The notes under the pieces were generated by a model that made no database searches, was not told the origin of the DNA, and saw only the letters and a list, made by a program, of their open reading frames with translations. Positions 54,076-64,000 of a stretch of 64,000 nucleotides of DNA are shown piece after piece (position 1 is the stretch's first letter; the number at the start of each line of letters is the position of its first letter). The translations under genes were made by a program, and so were the position numbers. Source of the DNA: an uncultured Rhodospirillales bacterium (GTDB lineage: Bacteria > Pseudomonadota > Alphaproteobacteria > Acetobacterales > Acetobacteraceae); assembly GCA_903924855.1 (NCBI GenBank), contig CAIYCW010000017.1:19951-83950 (forward strand), read 5' to 3'.

Positions 54076-54582
54076 ATGGCACGCGCAGCACTCAATCAAG
54101 TTCCGACGTCTAGGATTGAATGGGTGGATGGCATCCCAGGGGTGGCGAGCCCTGCGGATCGATTCCTGGAAGCCATGACACCAGATAGAACGCTGTATGA
54201 TCAGCTCGTGCTCGCAACGCGTGCGCTCCGCCATGACCCAGGCTGCATCGACGCCCTGCGCCTTCTTGCTGCAAACCATCCTGACGACAATGCCCGCCTG
54301 CGCCTTCTCCAGGACGCTGTGAAGGCCGGAGACGCCCTTTGGGGTCCTGTGGCTGCAAACCACGGCGACAGGGTTCAATGGTGGGTTTGGACAGCCACAC
54401 GCCCATGGATGAGGGCAATCGCTGAATTGGGGGAAGCCCATTTCCAAGCCGACAACACCCAGGCTTCCATGTGGTGCTTCGAGCGCCTGCTGCGCCTCAA
54501 CCCAGACGACCATCAGAACATCCGGGGTCGTCTGGAACACCTGAACGACGATGTCGAAATCCTGGAATTGGGCTTCCGCTAA
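54076..54582 (+). CDS. TPR-like protein
   Basis: A 168-residue protein. ATG 54076 is preferred over an upstream start because AAGGAG lies 7 bases before it. Helical repeats are evident: LATRALRHDPGCIDALRLLA, then VWTATRPWMRAIAELGEAHF and WCFERLLRLNPDDHQNIRGR. The last unit resembles the TPR segment found in ST7 and SEC-C-motif proteins. Probably a protein-protein interaction module. Island cargo of unknown role, ending 29 bases from the right direct repeat. Confidence 0.6.
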   Translation: MARAALNQVPTSRIEWVDGIPGVASPADRFLEAMTPDRTLYDQLVLATRALRHDPGCIDALRLLAANHPDDNARLRLLQDAVKAGDALWGPVAANHGDRVQWWVWTATRPWMRAIAELGEAHFQADNTQASMWCFERLLRLNPDDHQNIRGRLEHLNDDVEILELGFR

Positions 54583-54611
54583 ACGACAGGATGGGGAAGC
54601 GAACCCCCATA

Positions 54612-54658
54612 TTGTCTCGCTAATGTTGTCATAATCTCGATAATCGTGGCCGCGCACA
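54612..54658 (+). repeat. Right 47-bp direct repeat of the island, abutting gyrB
   Basis: Identical to 50822-50868. Its inner edge lies 7 bases from the gyrB stop codon at 54666-54668. It contains TGTCTCGCTAAT at 54613 and AATCTCGATAAT at 54633. The preceding GAACCCCC corresponds to TAACCCCC on the left side. Confidence 0.9.
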
Positions 54659-54665
54659 CAACGGA

Positions 54666-57146
<2,481 letters not shown>

Positions 57147-57212
57147 TTATTAGAGTGAGCTTATAGCCTGCCTGGGGCCGCGCCGCCATGGCGGGTGCGG
57201 GGTTTGCGGGTA

Positions 57213-58346
57213 TTACTCATCCGCGTGCAGCGCATTGAAAGCCGCGGAATTTCCGGTTTTCCAGAAGGACGCGACGGGGCGCAGCGGGGCGAAGACATCG
57301 GCGTCCGTTCCGGTGAGGAACACCTGGGCGGACAGGCTCGCAAGGGCTGCGAACAGGGCCTGTCGGCGATCCGAATCCAGATGCGTCGCGGGCTCGTCGA
57401 GCAGCAGCAGCGGACTGAAGCCGCGGCCGCCAGAGAGCAGATGGGCGTGGGCGAGGATGGTGCCGATGAGCAGGGATTTCTGCTGGCCGGTGCTGGCCTG
57501 GGCGGCGGGCAGGCCGGAGGCGAGGTCGAACATCGCCAGATCGTCGCGATGGGCGCCGAGGGCGGCCGCGCCTGCCGCGGCATCGCGCGCGCGCGCCTGG
57601 GCGAGTTCGGCGCGCAGCCAGTCTTCGACGGCCACGGCCGGCTCCGCCGTGAGACGGGCCGCGATGGGGGAGACGAGTTCCAGCCGGGCGGCCGGGAAAT
57701 CGCCTGCGACACCGGTGGCGAGGGCCGCGTTGAGCTGGGTGATCATGGCCATGCGCGCCGCGGTGCTGGCCACGGCGTGGCGGGCCATGGCGTCCTCCAG
57801 CCCGGCGAGCCAGGCGGCATCGCGCCTGCCTTCGGACAGCAGGCGGTTGCGCCCGGCCATGGCGGTGTCGTGCGAGGCGACCTCGCGCGCGTGGCCGGGC
57901 TCGATCGCGTGGACCAGCCGGTCGAGAAACCGCCGTCGCCCGCTCAGCCCTTCCTGGAACAGGCGATCCATCTGCGGGGTGAGCCAGATGGCGGCGATGC
58001 GCGATGAGAGTTCGGCCTGGTTGCGCGGGGCTGCGCCGTCCAGCCGGAAGACGCGGCGCTCGGGGGAGTCGGGCGTGGTGCCGGTGCCGATCTCGGTGGG
58101 GCCGAGGGCGGTTTCGAACCGGCCATGGACGGCCCAGGCGCCGGTGCCGCCCTGGGCGACCTCGGAAAGGCGGGCGCCGCGCAGGCCGCGGCCGGGGGCG
58201 AGGTAGGAGATCGCCTCCAGCAGGTTGGTCTTGCCGCTGCCATTGGGCCCGCTGATCACGACGAGCCGTGCCCCTGGCTGCCAGGCCAGCTCGGTGTAAT
58301 TGCGAAACCGGCCCAGCGTCAGACGGATCAGACGCAGATCATCCAC
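57213..58346 (-). CDS. recF: DNA replication/repair protein RecF
   Basis: A 377-residue SMC-like ATPase for gap repair. Walker A GPNGSGKTNLLEAISYL near residue 34, the FRLDGAAPR-type mid region, and Walker B LLLLDEPATHLD near the C-terminus, preceded by STGQQKSLL (signature). Lies 18 bases after dnaN. The 105-base gap to gyrB may contain a gyrB promoter. Confidence 0.96.
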   Translation of the reverse strand: MDDLRLIRLTLGRFRNYTELAWQPGARLVVISGPNGSGKTNLLEAISYLAPGRGLRGARLSEVAQGGTGAWAVHGRFETALGPTEIGTGTTPDSPERRVFRLDGAAPRNQAELSSRIAAIWLTPQMDRLFQEGLSGRRRFLDRLVHAIEPGHAREVASHDTAMAGRNRLLSEGRRDAAWLAGLEDAMARHAVASTAARMAMITQLNAALATGVAGDFPAARLELVSPIAARLTAEPAVAVEDWLRAELAQARARDAAAGAAALGAHRDDLAMFDLASGLPAAQASTGQQKSLLIGTILAHAHLLSGGRGFSPLLLLDEPATHLDSDRRQALFAALASLSAQVFLTGTDADVFAPLRPVASFWKTGNSAAFNALHADE

Positions 58347-58364
58347 GGCGCAAACGCCGTGTGA

Positions 58365-59489
58365 TCACACCCGCATCGGCATCAGCACATACAGCGCGCT
58401 GGAATCGCCGCTGTCCTGCACCACGGTGGGGGCGGAGCCGTCCGAGAAGCGGAATTCCACCGAGGTGGAGATCTGGGCGGTGATGTCGTTGAGGTAGCGG
58501 GCCTGGAAGCCGATCTCGAGCGGGCCTGCGGTGTAGCTCACCCGCTCGCCGTCCAGCTCCTCGCTGGCGGTGCCCTGCTCGGGGCTGGAGGCGGAGATGA
58601 CCAGCAGGTCCTTTGCGAGGGAGAGCTTCACCGGGCGCGAGCGCTCGGAGGAGATGGCGGAGACGCGGGCGACGGCGGCCTCGAAATCCTTGCAGCCGAC
58701 GCGGAGCACCTTGTCGTTGTCGCGCGGGATGACGCGGTCATATTCGGGGAAGGTGCCGTCGATCAGCTTGCTGGTGAGGGTGATGCTGCCGACGGTGAAC
58801 TGGATGCGGGTGTCGGACAGGGCGATGTCCACCGGGCCGGTGGCCTCATCGAGCAGCTTGCGCAGCTCGGCCACGGTCTTGCGGGGGATGATGACGCCGG
58901 GGATGCCGGAAGCACCTTCGGGCAGATCGACCTCGACGCGGGCGAGGCGGTGGCCGTCGGTTGCCACCGCGCGCAGCACTGGATGGCTGCCGCTTTCGGT
59001 TGCGTGCAGGTAGATGCCGTTGAGGTAGTAGCGCGTCTCCTCGGTGGAGATGGCGAAGCGGGTGCGGTCGATCAGGCCGCGCAGGTCCTGCGCATCGACG
59101 GCGAATTTGTGGCCGAGCGTGCCTGCGGTCATCGAGGGGAAATCCTCGGTCGGCAGCACGACGAGGCTGGTGGCGTAGCGGCCAGCGCGCAAAGCGAGCG
59201 GGGCGTCGCCGCCGGCATGGTCGAACTCGACCTCGGCGCCATCGGGCAGGCGGCGGACGATTTCATAGAGTGTGGCGGCAGGGGCCGTGCAGGCGCCGTT
59301 GCGCAGCGAGGTGGCGGCGACATCCTCGACGACAGCGATTTCCATGTCGGTTGCGGTCAGTGTCAGCTTCACGTCCCGCACGGCGATCATCACGTTGGCC
59401 AGGATCGGGATGGTGTTGCGTTTTTCGACCACGCTCTGGACATGGGCCAGTGCCTTGAGCAGCACCGCGCGGTCGGCCTTGAATTTCAT
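58365..59489 (-). CDS. dnaN: DNA polymerase III subunit beta (sliding clamp)
   Basis: A 374-residue clamp with the three-domain layout. KADRAVLLKALAHVQSVVEKRNTIPIL start, then EETRYYLNGIYLH, then GTFPEYDRVIPRDNDK and the C-terminal YVLMPMRV are all typical. It tethers polymerase III to DNA. It is separated from dnaA by 185 bases, in which I see no DnaA box. Confidence 0.98.
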   Translation of the reverse strand: MKFKADRAVLLKALAHVQSVVEKRNTIPILANVMIAVRDVKLTLTATDMEIAVVEDVAATSLRNGACTAPAATLYEIVRRLPDGAEVEFDHAGGDAPLALRAGRYATSLVVLPTEDFPSMTAGTLGHKFAVDAQDLRGLIDRTRFAISTEETRYYLNGIYLHATESGSHPVLRAVATDGHRLARVEVDLPEGASGIPGVIIPRKTVAELRKLLDEATGPVDIALSDTRIQFTVGSITLTSKLIDGTFPEYDRVIPRDNDKVLRVGCKDFEAAVARVSAISSERSRPVKLSLAKDLLVISASSPEQGTASEELDGERVSYTAGPLEIGFQARYLNDITAQISTSVEFRFSDGSAPTVVQDSGDSSALYVLMPMRV

Positions 59490-59674
59490 TCTCTCGTCCT
59501 CTGCCGAAGTCTGGCTGGTTCAGGGGCGTCGATTCGGGATTTTGAGCTTAGCAAAAAACCCCGTCCTGACCAGACTTGCAGGCGGATTCCGGACGCAAAC
59601 AAGGCAGAAATCCGCAGTTTTTGCCGATTATCTTGGCGGTTTCGCAAAGGTGGGCCGCAAGGTCCTGGCTGGTG

Positions 59675-61285
59675 TCAGGATTCCAGCATGCGGCGCAGCA
59701 GTTCCACGTCCTCGCCGAAGGCGGAATCCCGCTCCATCAGCTCGCTCACCCTTGAGACGGCGTGCATCACCGTGGTGTGGTCGCGGTTGCCGAATTTGCG
59801 GCCGATCTCGGGCAGGGAGCGGCTGGTGAGCTGCTTGGCGAGGAACATCGCCACCTGGCGCGGGCGGGCCACGGCGCGGGCCCTGCGGGCGGAGGCCATG
59901 TCGGTGAGGCGGATGTTGTAATGCTCCGCCACGCGGCGCTGGATCTCCTCGATCGTCACCCGCTTGTCGTGGGCGCGCAGAATGTCGTGCAGCACCTCCT
60001 GCGTGGTCTCGAGCGTGATGCTGCGGCCGAACAAATTGGCATGCGCGATGAGGCGGTTCAGAGCCCCTTCCAGCTCGCGCACGTTGGAGGTGATCTTGTG
60101 GGCGAGGAACTCCATCACCTTGTGCGGCACCGGGGTGCCGGCGCGCACCGCCTTGGCCTCCAGGATCGACATGCGCAGCTCGAAGGTGGTGGCGTGCAGA
60201 TCGGCCACCATGCCGCAGCCGAGGCGGGTGCGAACGCGGTCCTCAAGGCCCGACAGGTCGGAGGGTGATTTGTCCGACGAGACGACGATCTGCTTGCCGG
60301 CATCGACCAGCGCGTTGAAGGTGTGGAAGAACTCCTCCTGCGTGGCGTCCTTGCCGATCAGGAACTGCAGGTCGTCCACCATCAGCACGTCCACGCTGCG
60401 CAGCTGCTCCTTGAACTCCATGGTGGAGCGCGAGCGGATGGCGGCGATGAAGCGGTACATGAACTTTTCGGCGGACATGTAGGCGACCGTGACCGGGCGC
60501 TGCGGTGTGTCGCTGTCCGGGTGCGGGTTGGTGAGCTGCCAGGCGATGGCGTGCATCAGATGGGTTTTGCCCAGGCCCACGCCGCCATAGAGGAAGAGCG
60601 GGTTGAAGCCCTGGCTTGCCGGTTTTTCCGCCACGCGCCGCGCGCAGGCATAGGCGAACTCGTTGGGTTTGCCGACGATGAAGCTGTCGAAGGTGAAGCG
60701 CGGGTCGAGCGGTGCGTCCAGCCGTTCCTCGGCCCGGGGGGGCACGGCGCCGGTCACGGTGACGGCGGGGGGTGCGGAGGGGGCGGGCGCGGAGGGGGCG
60801 GGCGCGGGGGGTGCGCCCTGGCCGAAGCTGCTGGCGCTGAGACGGGCGCGTGGCAGTGGGGGCGCGCTCAGCGGCTCGGAGATCGGGGCCATCTGCACGC
60901 CCGGGCCAACCCGGATCTCGACCCGCCGGACGCCGCGATGCTCGGCGGTCCAGAGCGCGGTCAGCCGGTCGCCGTAATGGCTGCGCACCCAGTCGCGCAG
61001 AAAGCGGGTTGGCAGGCAGACGGTGATCTCTTCCTGATCGAGGCCGCCCAATGTCATCTGGCGCAGCCAGGTGCGATATTCGACATCGCCTACCTCGGTC
61101 TGCAGGCGGCCGCGCACACGGGCCCAATGCACTGCCAACTGGCCATCGGGCGGGGTGTGGGTGGAGTCAGCCTGATCGGCCCGGCCGGCGGCGCCGCGGC
61201 TCTGGCTGGCTGTGCTGGTCCGGATGGGGCCCTTTTCGGGCGAGACGTTGTCGGCTGACAGCGCGTCCTCTTCCGTACCACTCAT
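59675..61285 (-). CDS. dnaA: Chromosomal replication initiator protein DnaA
   Basis: A 536-residue AAA+ initiator starting MSGTEEDALSADNV. Domain I contains VHWARVRGRLQTEVGDVEYRTWL. Domain II is long and Pro/Ala-rich. AAA+ domain: Walker A LYGGVGLGKTHLMHAI, Walker B VLMVDDLQFLIGKD. Domain IV: LPEIGRKFGNRDHTTVMHA DNA-binding signature. An extra 55 N-terminal residues precede domain I. Confidence 0.98.
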   Translation of the reverse strand: MSGTEEDALSADNVSPEKGPIRTSTASQSRGAAGRADQADSTHTPPDGQLAVHWARVRGRLQTEVGDVEYRTWLRQMTLGGLDQEEITVCLPTRFLRDWVRSHYGDRLTALWTAEHRGVRRVEIRVGPGVQMAPISEPLSAPPLPRARLSASSFGQGAPPAPAPSAPAPSAPPAVTVTGAVPPRAEERLDAPLDPRFTFDSFIVGKPNEFAYACARRVAEKPASQGFNPLFLYGGVGLGKTHLMHAIAWQLTNPHPDSDTPQRPVTVAYMSAEKFMYRFIAAIRSRSTMEFKEQLRSVDVLMVDDLQFLIGKDATQEEFFHTFNALVDAGKQIVVSSDKSPSDLSGLEDRVRTRLGCGMVADLHATTFELRMSILEAKAVRAGTPVPHKVMEFLAHKITSNVRELEGALNRLIAHANLFGRSITLETTQEVLHDILRAHDKRVTIEEIQRRVAEHYNIRLTDMASARRARAVARPRQVAMFLAKQLTSRSLPEIGRKFGNRDHTTVMHAVSRVSELMERDSAFGEDVELLRRMLES

Positions 61286-61592
61286 GACCCATCCCCCGAT
61301 CGACATCCACCACGTCCGTGTCGCGCTGATGCCACAGCACCGCGACACTCAAACAACGTATCATCCGGACACGTCGTCACCGCAGAAATGAGTAGGAGGA
61401 AAACGCCGTCTGGGCAAATCACAAGTTTACCTGGACAGCGTTCGGCGGAAAATTAAAGTGCTTGATGCAGTCTATAAAATTTACTAGCCAAGCAAGGCAC
61501 TAAAAAGATAAACAAAATCTGTCCGCACGTGATGCGCGGACAGATTTATGGAAAATCTTGGGTATAATTACTTAATCGACATTGACGGCAAT
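61286..61592. other. dnaA upstream region between rpsT and dnaA
   Basis: About 300 bases with the dnaA promoter by position. From about 61435 it becomes A/T-rich. It contains the rpsT terminator. I searched by eye for TTATCCACA-type DnaA boxes on both strands and found none that was convincing, so an origin is not called here. Confidence 0.5.
61515..61547 (-). terminator. Intrinsic terminator of rpsT
   Basis: A perfect 12-bp stem, AAATCTGTCCGC with GCGGACAGATTT, encloses a 9-base loop. On the minus strand it is followed by TTTTGTTTATCTTTTT. It lies 46 bases after the rpsT stop and separates rpsT from dnaA transcription. Confidence 0.88.
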
Positions 61593-61865
61593 TCAGACTG
61601 CCGCCTGCATCGACTTAATGCGCGCGGAAAGGCGCGACATTTTGCGGGCCACCGTGTTCAGGTGGATCACGCCCTTGGTGCGGGCGCGCTGGGCTTCCGG
61701 CTGCGCGGTGCGGAGCGCTTCCAGAGCCTGGGTCTTGTCGCCGGCGGCGATCGCGGTCTCGACCTTTTTGAGGAACGTGCGCATGCGCGACTTGCGGGCG
61801 GCGTTGCGCTCGGTGCGAACGGCGGTCTGACGGATGCGTTTGCGAGCGGAGGCGTTGTTGGCCAT
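61593..61865 (-). CDS. rpsT: 30S ribosomal protein S20
   Basis: A 90-residue basic helical protein. [21 protein letters not shown] and the C-terminal [20 protein letters not shown] are diagnostic. It is placed upstream of dnaA, as in many alphaproteobacteria, and ends in a clear intrinsic terminator. Confidence 0.98.
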   Translation of the reverse strand: MANNASARKRIRQTAVRTERNAARKSRMRTFLKKVETAIAAGDKTQALEALRTAQPEAQRARTKGVIHLNTVARKMSRLSARIKSMQAAV

Positions 61866-62065
61866 GGGATCTCTTCGATACAGCGCGCCGGTGAACGGCA
61901 GGTTTCAGTTTATTGACGGTCAGTCTGCCACCACATCACGCAGTTTGCGAGTCCGTGATGGCCGTGATCAAGCAATTTCGAGATGCGGGCAGGCCGCATG
62001 AGGAGCGGGGTGATAGGCTGAGAGCTGGGATGAGTCAAGAAAAGCTGCGCCGGATCGGCCTGCCG

Positions 62066-62845
62066 TCACCGCTTGGCTGGGAAGATGGCCTGCCGCTTCT
62101 CGACGAAGGCTGCCATGCCCTCGCGCTGATCGGGTGTGCCGAACAGCGACAGGAACAGGCTGCGCTCGGCGCGCAGGCCTTCGGAGAGCGTGGTCTCGAA
62201 GGCGCGGTTCACCGCCTGCTTGGCCAGCACGATGCCCACCGGGGAGAGGGATGCGATCTTCTCGCCCATCGCCACCGCCTCGGCGATCAGGCTGTCGGCC
62301 GGGAAGACGCGGGTGACGAGGTTGCAGCGCTCGGCTTCGGCGGCGTCCATCATCCGGCCGGTCAGCACCAGATCCATCGCCTTGGATTTGCCGATCGCGC
62401 GGGTCAGCCGCTGGCTGCCGCCAGCGCCTGGGATCACGCCGAGATTGATCTCGGGCTGGCCGAACTTGGCGGTGTCGGCGGCAACGATCATGTCGCACAT
62501 CATGGCCAGCTCGCAGCCGCCGCCGAGGGCGAAGCCGGCCACCGCGGCGATGACCGGTTTCTGCACGCGCAGGATCACCTCCCACGCGGCGATGAAATCG
62601 GCGGTGACGACCTCGGGGAAGGTGCGGTCCTTCATCTCCTTGATGTCGGCGCCGGCGGCGAACGCCCGCTTATTGCCGGTGATGACGATGGCGCCCACCG
62701 CGTCATCGGCATCGAAGGCGAGCAGTGCCTCGCCCAGCTCGCGCATCAGCTGGCCGCACAGCGCGTTCAGCGCCTTGGGCCGGTTGAGCCGGATGAGGCC
62801 GACCCGGCCTTGGGTTTCAACCAGGATCATCTCGTGTTCGGCCAT
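62066..62845 (-). CDS. Enoyl-CoA hydratase
   Basis: A 259-residue crotonase. Oxyanion-hole region [11 protein letters not shown], catalytic Glu in [11 protein letters not shown] and the second in [20 protein letters not shown]. Full-length match to short-chain enoyl-CoA hydratases of beta-oxidation or amino acid breakdown. An enoyl-CoA hydratase next to rpsT-dnaA is a recurrent arrangement in alphaproteobacteria, but no other fatty acid gene is nearby. Confidence 0.95.
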   Translation of the reverse strand: MAEHEMILVETQGRVGLIRLNRPKALNALCGQLMRELGEALLAFDADDAVGAIVITGNKRAFAAGADIKEMKDRTFPEVVTADFIAAWEVILRVQKPVIAAVAGFALGGGCELAMMCDMIVAADTAKFGQPEINLGVIPGAGGSQRLTRAIGKSKAMDLVLTGRMMDAAEAERCNLVTRVFPADSLIAEAVAMGEKIASLSPVGIVLAKQAVNRAFETTLSEGLRAERSLFLSLFGTPDQREGMAAFVEKRQAIFPAKR

Positions 62846-62990
62846 GGCAGCACCCTCCCGCGTGTTCTTGCGGATTTGGTAGCAGGGGGGCGGGGCGGGG
62901 CCAAGCCTCTGTCCTGGTGCCAGGTGGGATGCTGATGCCGGTTGCGGGTTTTGCTTGCGTTGGGCCAGGCGGTGTGGCGTAGGCTGTTGG

Positions 62991-63571
62991 ATGGATCGCG
63001 GTGCTTCCTCCTCCCCTTTTGTGCCTGACGCGCTGGTTGCAAGCCTGCGGCTGATCCTGCGCGGGATTCTGGCGGGGTTGGGGGCATGGCGGCTGGAGGT
63101 GGGGCAGGCGGTGCTGACCTATAACCGCTTCAGCCGGGCGTTCGGGCGCATCGAGCGGCTGCTGCTGCGGTTTCGCGCGGGGCTGCTGGGACGGCGGATC
63201 GTGGCGGTGCCATCGAAGCCGCATGGTCGTGCCGGCCGTGCCGGATCGTCCTGTCTGCCGCGCAGGTATGGCTGGCTGGTGCGGGCGGGATCGCATCAGG
63301 CGATGGGGTATGGTTCGCAGTTGCAGGCGCTGTTGGGCGAGCCGGACATGCAGGCCTTGCTTGCGGCGTCACCGCAGGCGGTGCGGGTGCTGAAGCCGGT
63401 GTGCCGGGCGCTGGCGGTGGAGCTTCCGGGGCGCCTGCGCCTGTGGTTGCGCCGAAGCCCAAAATGGCGCGCCAGCGCAAGCCGCGCCCCAAGCCGGAGC
63501 CGTTCCGGATACCGTTGCCGCGGGGTGTGTTGTCGGCCGCGCGGCGGGCAGGTTTTGGAAAGCTGTGCTGA
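62991..63571 (+). pseudogene. Hypothetical protein with a probable frameshift
   Basis: From ATG 62991 the frame encodes [20 protein letters not shown], then RRYGWLVRAGSHQAMGYGSQ, up to about residue 143. Near 63400-63440 the sensible reading moves to the -1 frame, giving KPKMARQRKPRPKPEPFRIP then SAARRAGFGKLC and a stop at 63569-63571. Without the shift the C-terminus becomes Arg/Cys-rich and implausible. It could be a real frameshift or a sequencing error. Function unknown; it looks like a small lineage-restricted protein. Confidence 0.55.
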
Positions 63572-63630
63572 GGCTGCGGGAGAGGTGCGGCTTTATTGTT
63601 GCGTATTGTGAATATTTGGCGGTGTTGCCG

Positions 63631-64000
63631 TGGGGAGGGCTGTCATCCGGTGGGGGCGTGCCGGTGTCGCGGTGGATTGCCGCGCTTCGCGCGCAATGAC
63701 GGAGTGGGGTGGGGGGTAGGCGACGTCACGCTGCCCGGGTGAAGCCTTGGGGCAAGTCGTGTCCCGAGACGGAGGCGTTCCGGATGGCGCTGTCGTGGGG
63801 AGGGCTGTCATCCGGTGGGGGCGTGCCGGTGTCGCGATGGATTGCTGCGCTTCGCGCGCAATGACGGGGTGGGGTGGGGGGTAGGCGACGTCACGCTGCC
63901 AGGGTGAAGCCTTGGGGCAAGTCGTGTCCCGAGACGGAGGCGTTCCGGATGGCGCTGTCGTGGGGAGGGCTGTCATCCGGTGGGGGCGTGCCGGTGTCGC
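63631..64000. repeat. 165-bp direct tandem repeat, two full copies plus a partial copy
   Basis: Units start TGGGGAGGGC at 63631, 63796 and 63961; the last is cut by the window edge. The two full units differ at about four positions. Each contains a palindromic core CGCGCTTCGCGCGCAATGAC (with CTGCGC in unit 2), whose reverse complement GTCATTGCGCGCGAAGCGC belongs to a type of dispersed palindrome seen in many bacteria. An open frame runs through on the minus strand only because 165 is divisible by three. Confidence 0.9.

Larger units (their letters stand above)
50812..54665. mobile_element. Accessory island with TniQ-family protein, flanked by direct repeats (transposase-less)
   Basis: About 3.85 kb inserted between rfbC and gyrB. 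Both boundaries carry the same 47-bp sequence in the same orientation, with weaker similarity extending about 20 bases outward on one side (ATGGGG then AACCCCC) and several bases on the other (ACGG). Contents: TniQ-like gene, PrlF-YhaV, an A/T-rich gap, an HTH-type gene and a TPR-like gene. Codon use and base composition differ from the flanks. No transposase, integrase or resolvase is encoded. Probably a degraded or trans-mobilised TniQ-type element. Confidence 0.6.

Noticed and set aside
59490..59674. Regulatory RNA or terminator between dnaA and dnaN
   Set aside because: I looked for stems followed by T-tracts on the minus strand and saw none that was strong. The region most likely holds only a dnaN promoter.
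61286..61592. Possible oriC next to dnaA
   Set aside because: I found no convincing TTATCCACA boxes on either strand. In several alphaproteobacteria the origin lies away from dnaA. The A/T-rich part is explained in part by the rpsT terminator.
63593..63976. Minus-strand frame encoding a 55-residue peptide repeat
   Set aside because: The open frame results from a 165-bp DNA repeat whose length is divisible by three. The peptide is the usual translation of a dispersed palindrome and no start signal is visible.

Overview
The window is G+C-rich, densely packed alphaproteobacterial chromosome, most likely from a member of the Acetobacteraceae (Rhodospirillales). This rests on three things: the replication block rpsT-dnaA-dnaN-recF-gyrB; the mutM / ubiE-coaBC-dut block and the SRP RNA just upstream of dnaX; and A/T-rich hairpin elements in intergenic gaps that I associate with this family. 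The family assignment is inference, since there is no rRNA or tRNA in the window. Many genes overlap by 4 bases (ATGA or GTGA), so long operons are the rule.

Layout. 0-3.5 kb: a minus-strand catabolic operon whose families match a phthalate-type pathway (Gfo/Idh dehydrogenase, 4,5-dihydroxyphthalate-decarboxylase-like protein, two class II aldolases, start of an AroE-like gene). 3.6-12 kb: housekeeping (rph-rdgB-hemW, nudC, SRP RNA, dnaX-ybaB, cca). 12-21.8 kb: transport and metal handling (MsbA-like exporter, orphan substrate-binding proteins, RcnB-like, VIT and Nramp proteins, Ohr, SsuBC-like pair). 21.9-25.2 kb: mutM, divergent from ubiE-coaBC-dut. 25.3-36 kb: a double-permease/ATPase pair without a binding protein, then a seven-gene peptide-import operon ending in a CocE-type hydrolase and an AhpD-like protein. 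36-50.7 kb: surface-polysaccharide genes (two tandem membrane GT-C proteins, UDP-xylose synthase, polyprenyl-phosphate-type GT2, GT4, a CDP-glucose branch with a nonsense-mutated rfbF, FkbM methyltransferase, epimerases), interrupted by ychF-pth-rplY.

50.8-54.7 kb is a compact accessory island between rfbC and the 3' end of gyrB. It is bounded by 47-bp identical direct repeats, carries an array of short repeated sites, and encodes a TniQ-family targeting protein, a PrlF-YhaV toxin-antitoxin pair with its own promoter/operator, an HTH-type protein and a TPR-like protein. No transposase or integrase is visible in it. It is the most unusual part of the window and the best candidate for an uncharacterised mobile system.

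54.7-62.8 kb holds gyrB, recF, dnaN, dnaA, rpsT and an enoyl-CoA hydratase, all on the minus strand. The window ends in a frameshifted hypothetical gene and a 165-bp tandem repeat that runs off the edge.
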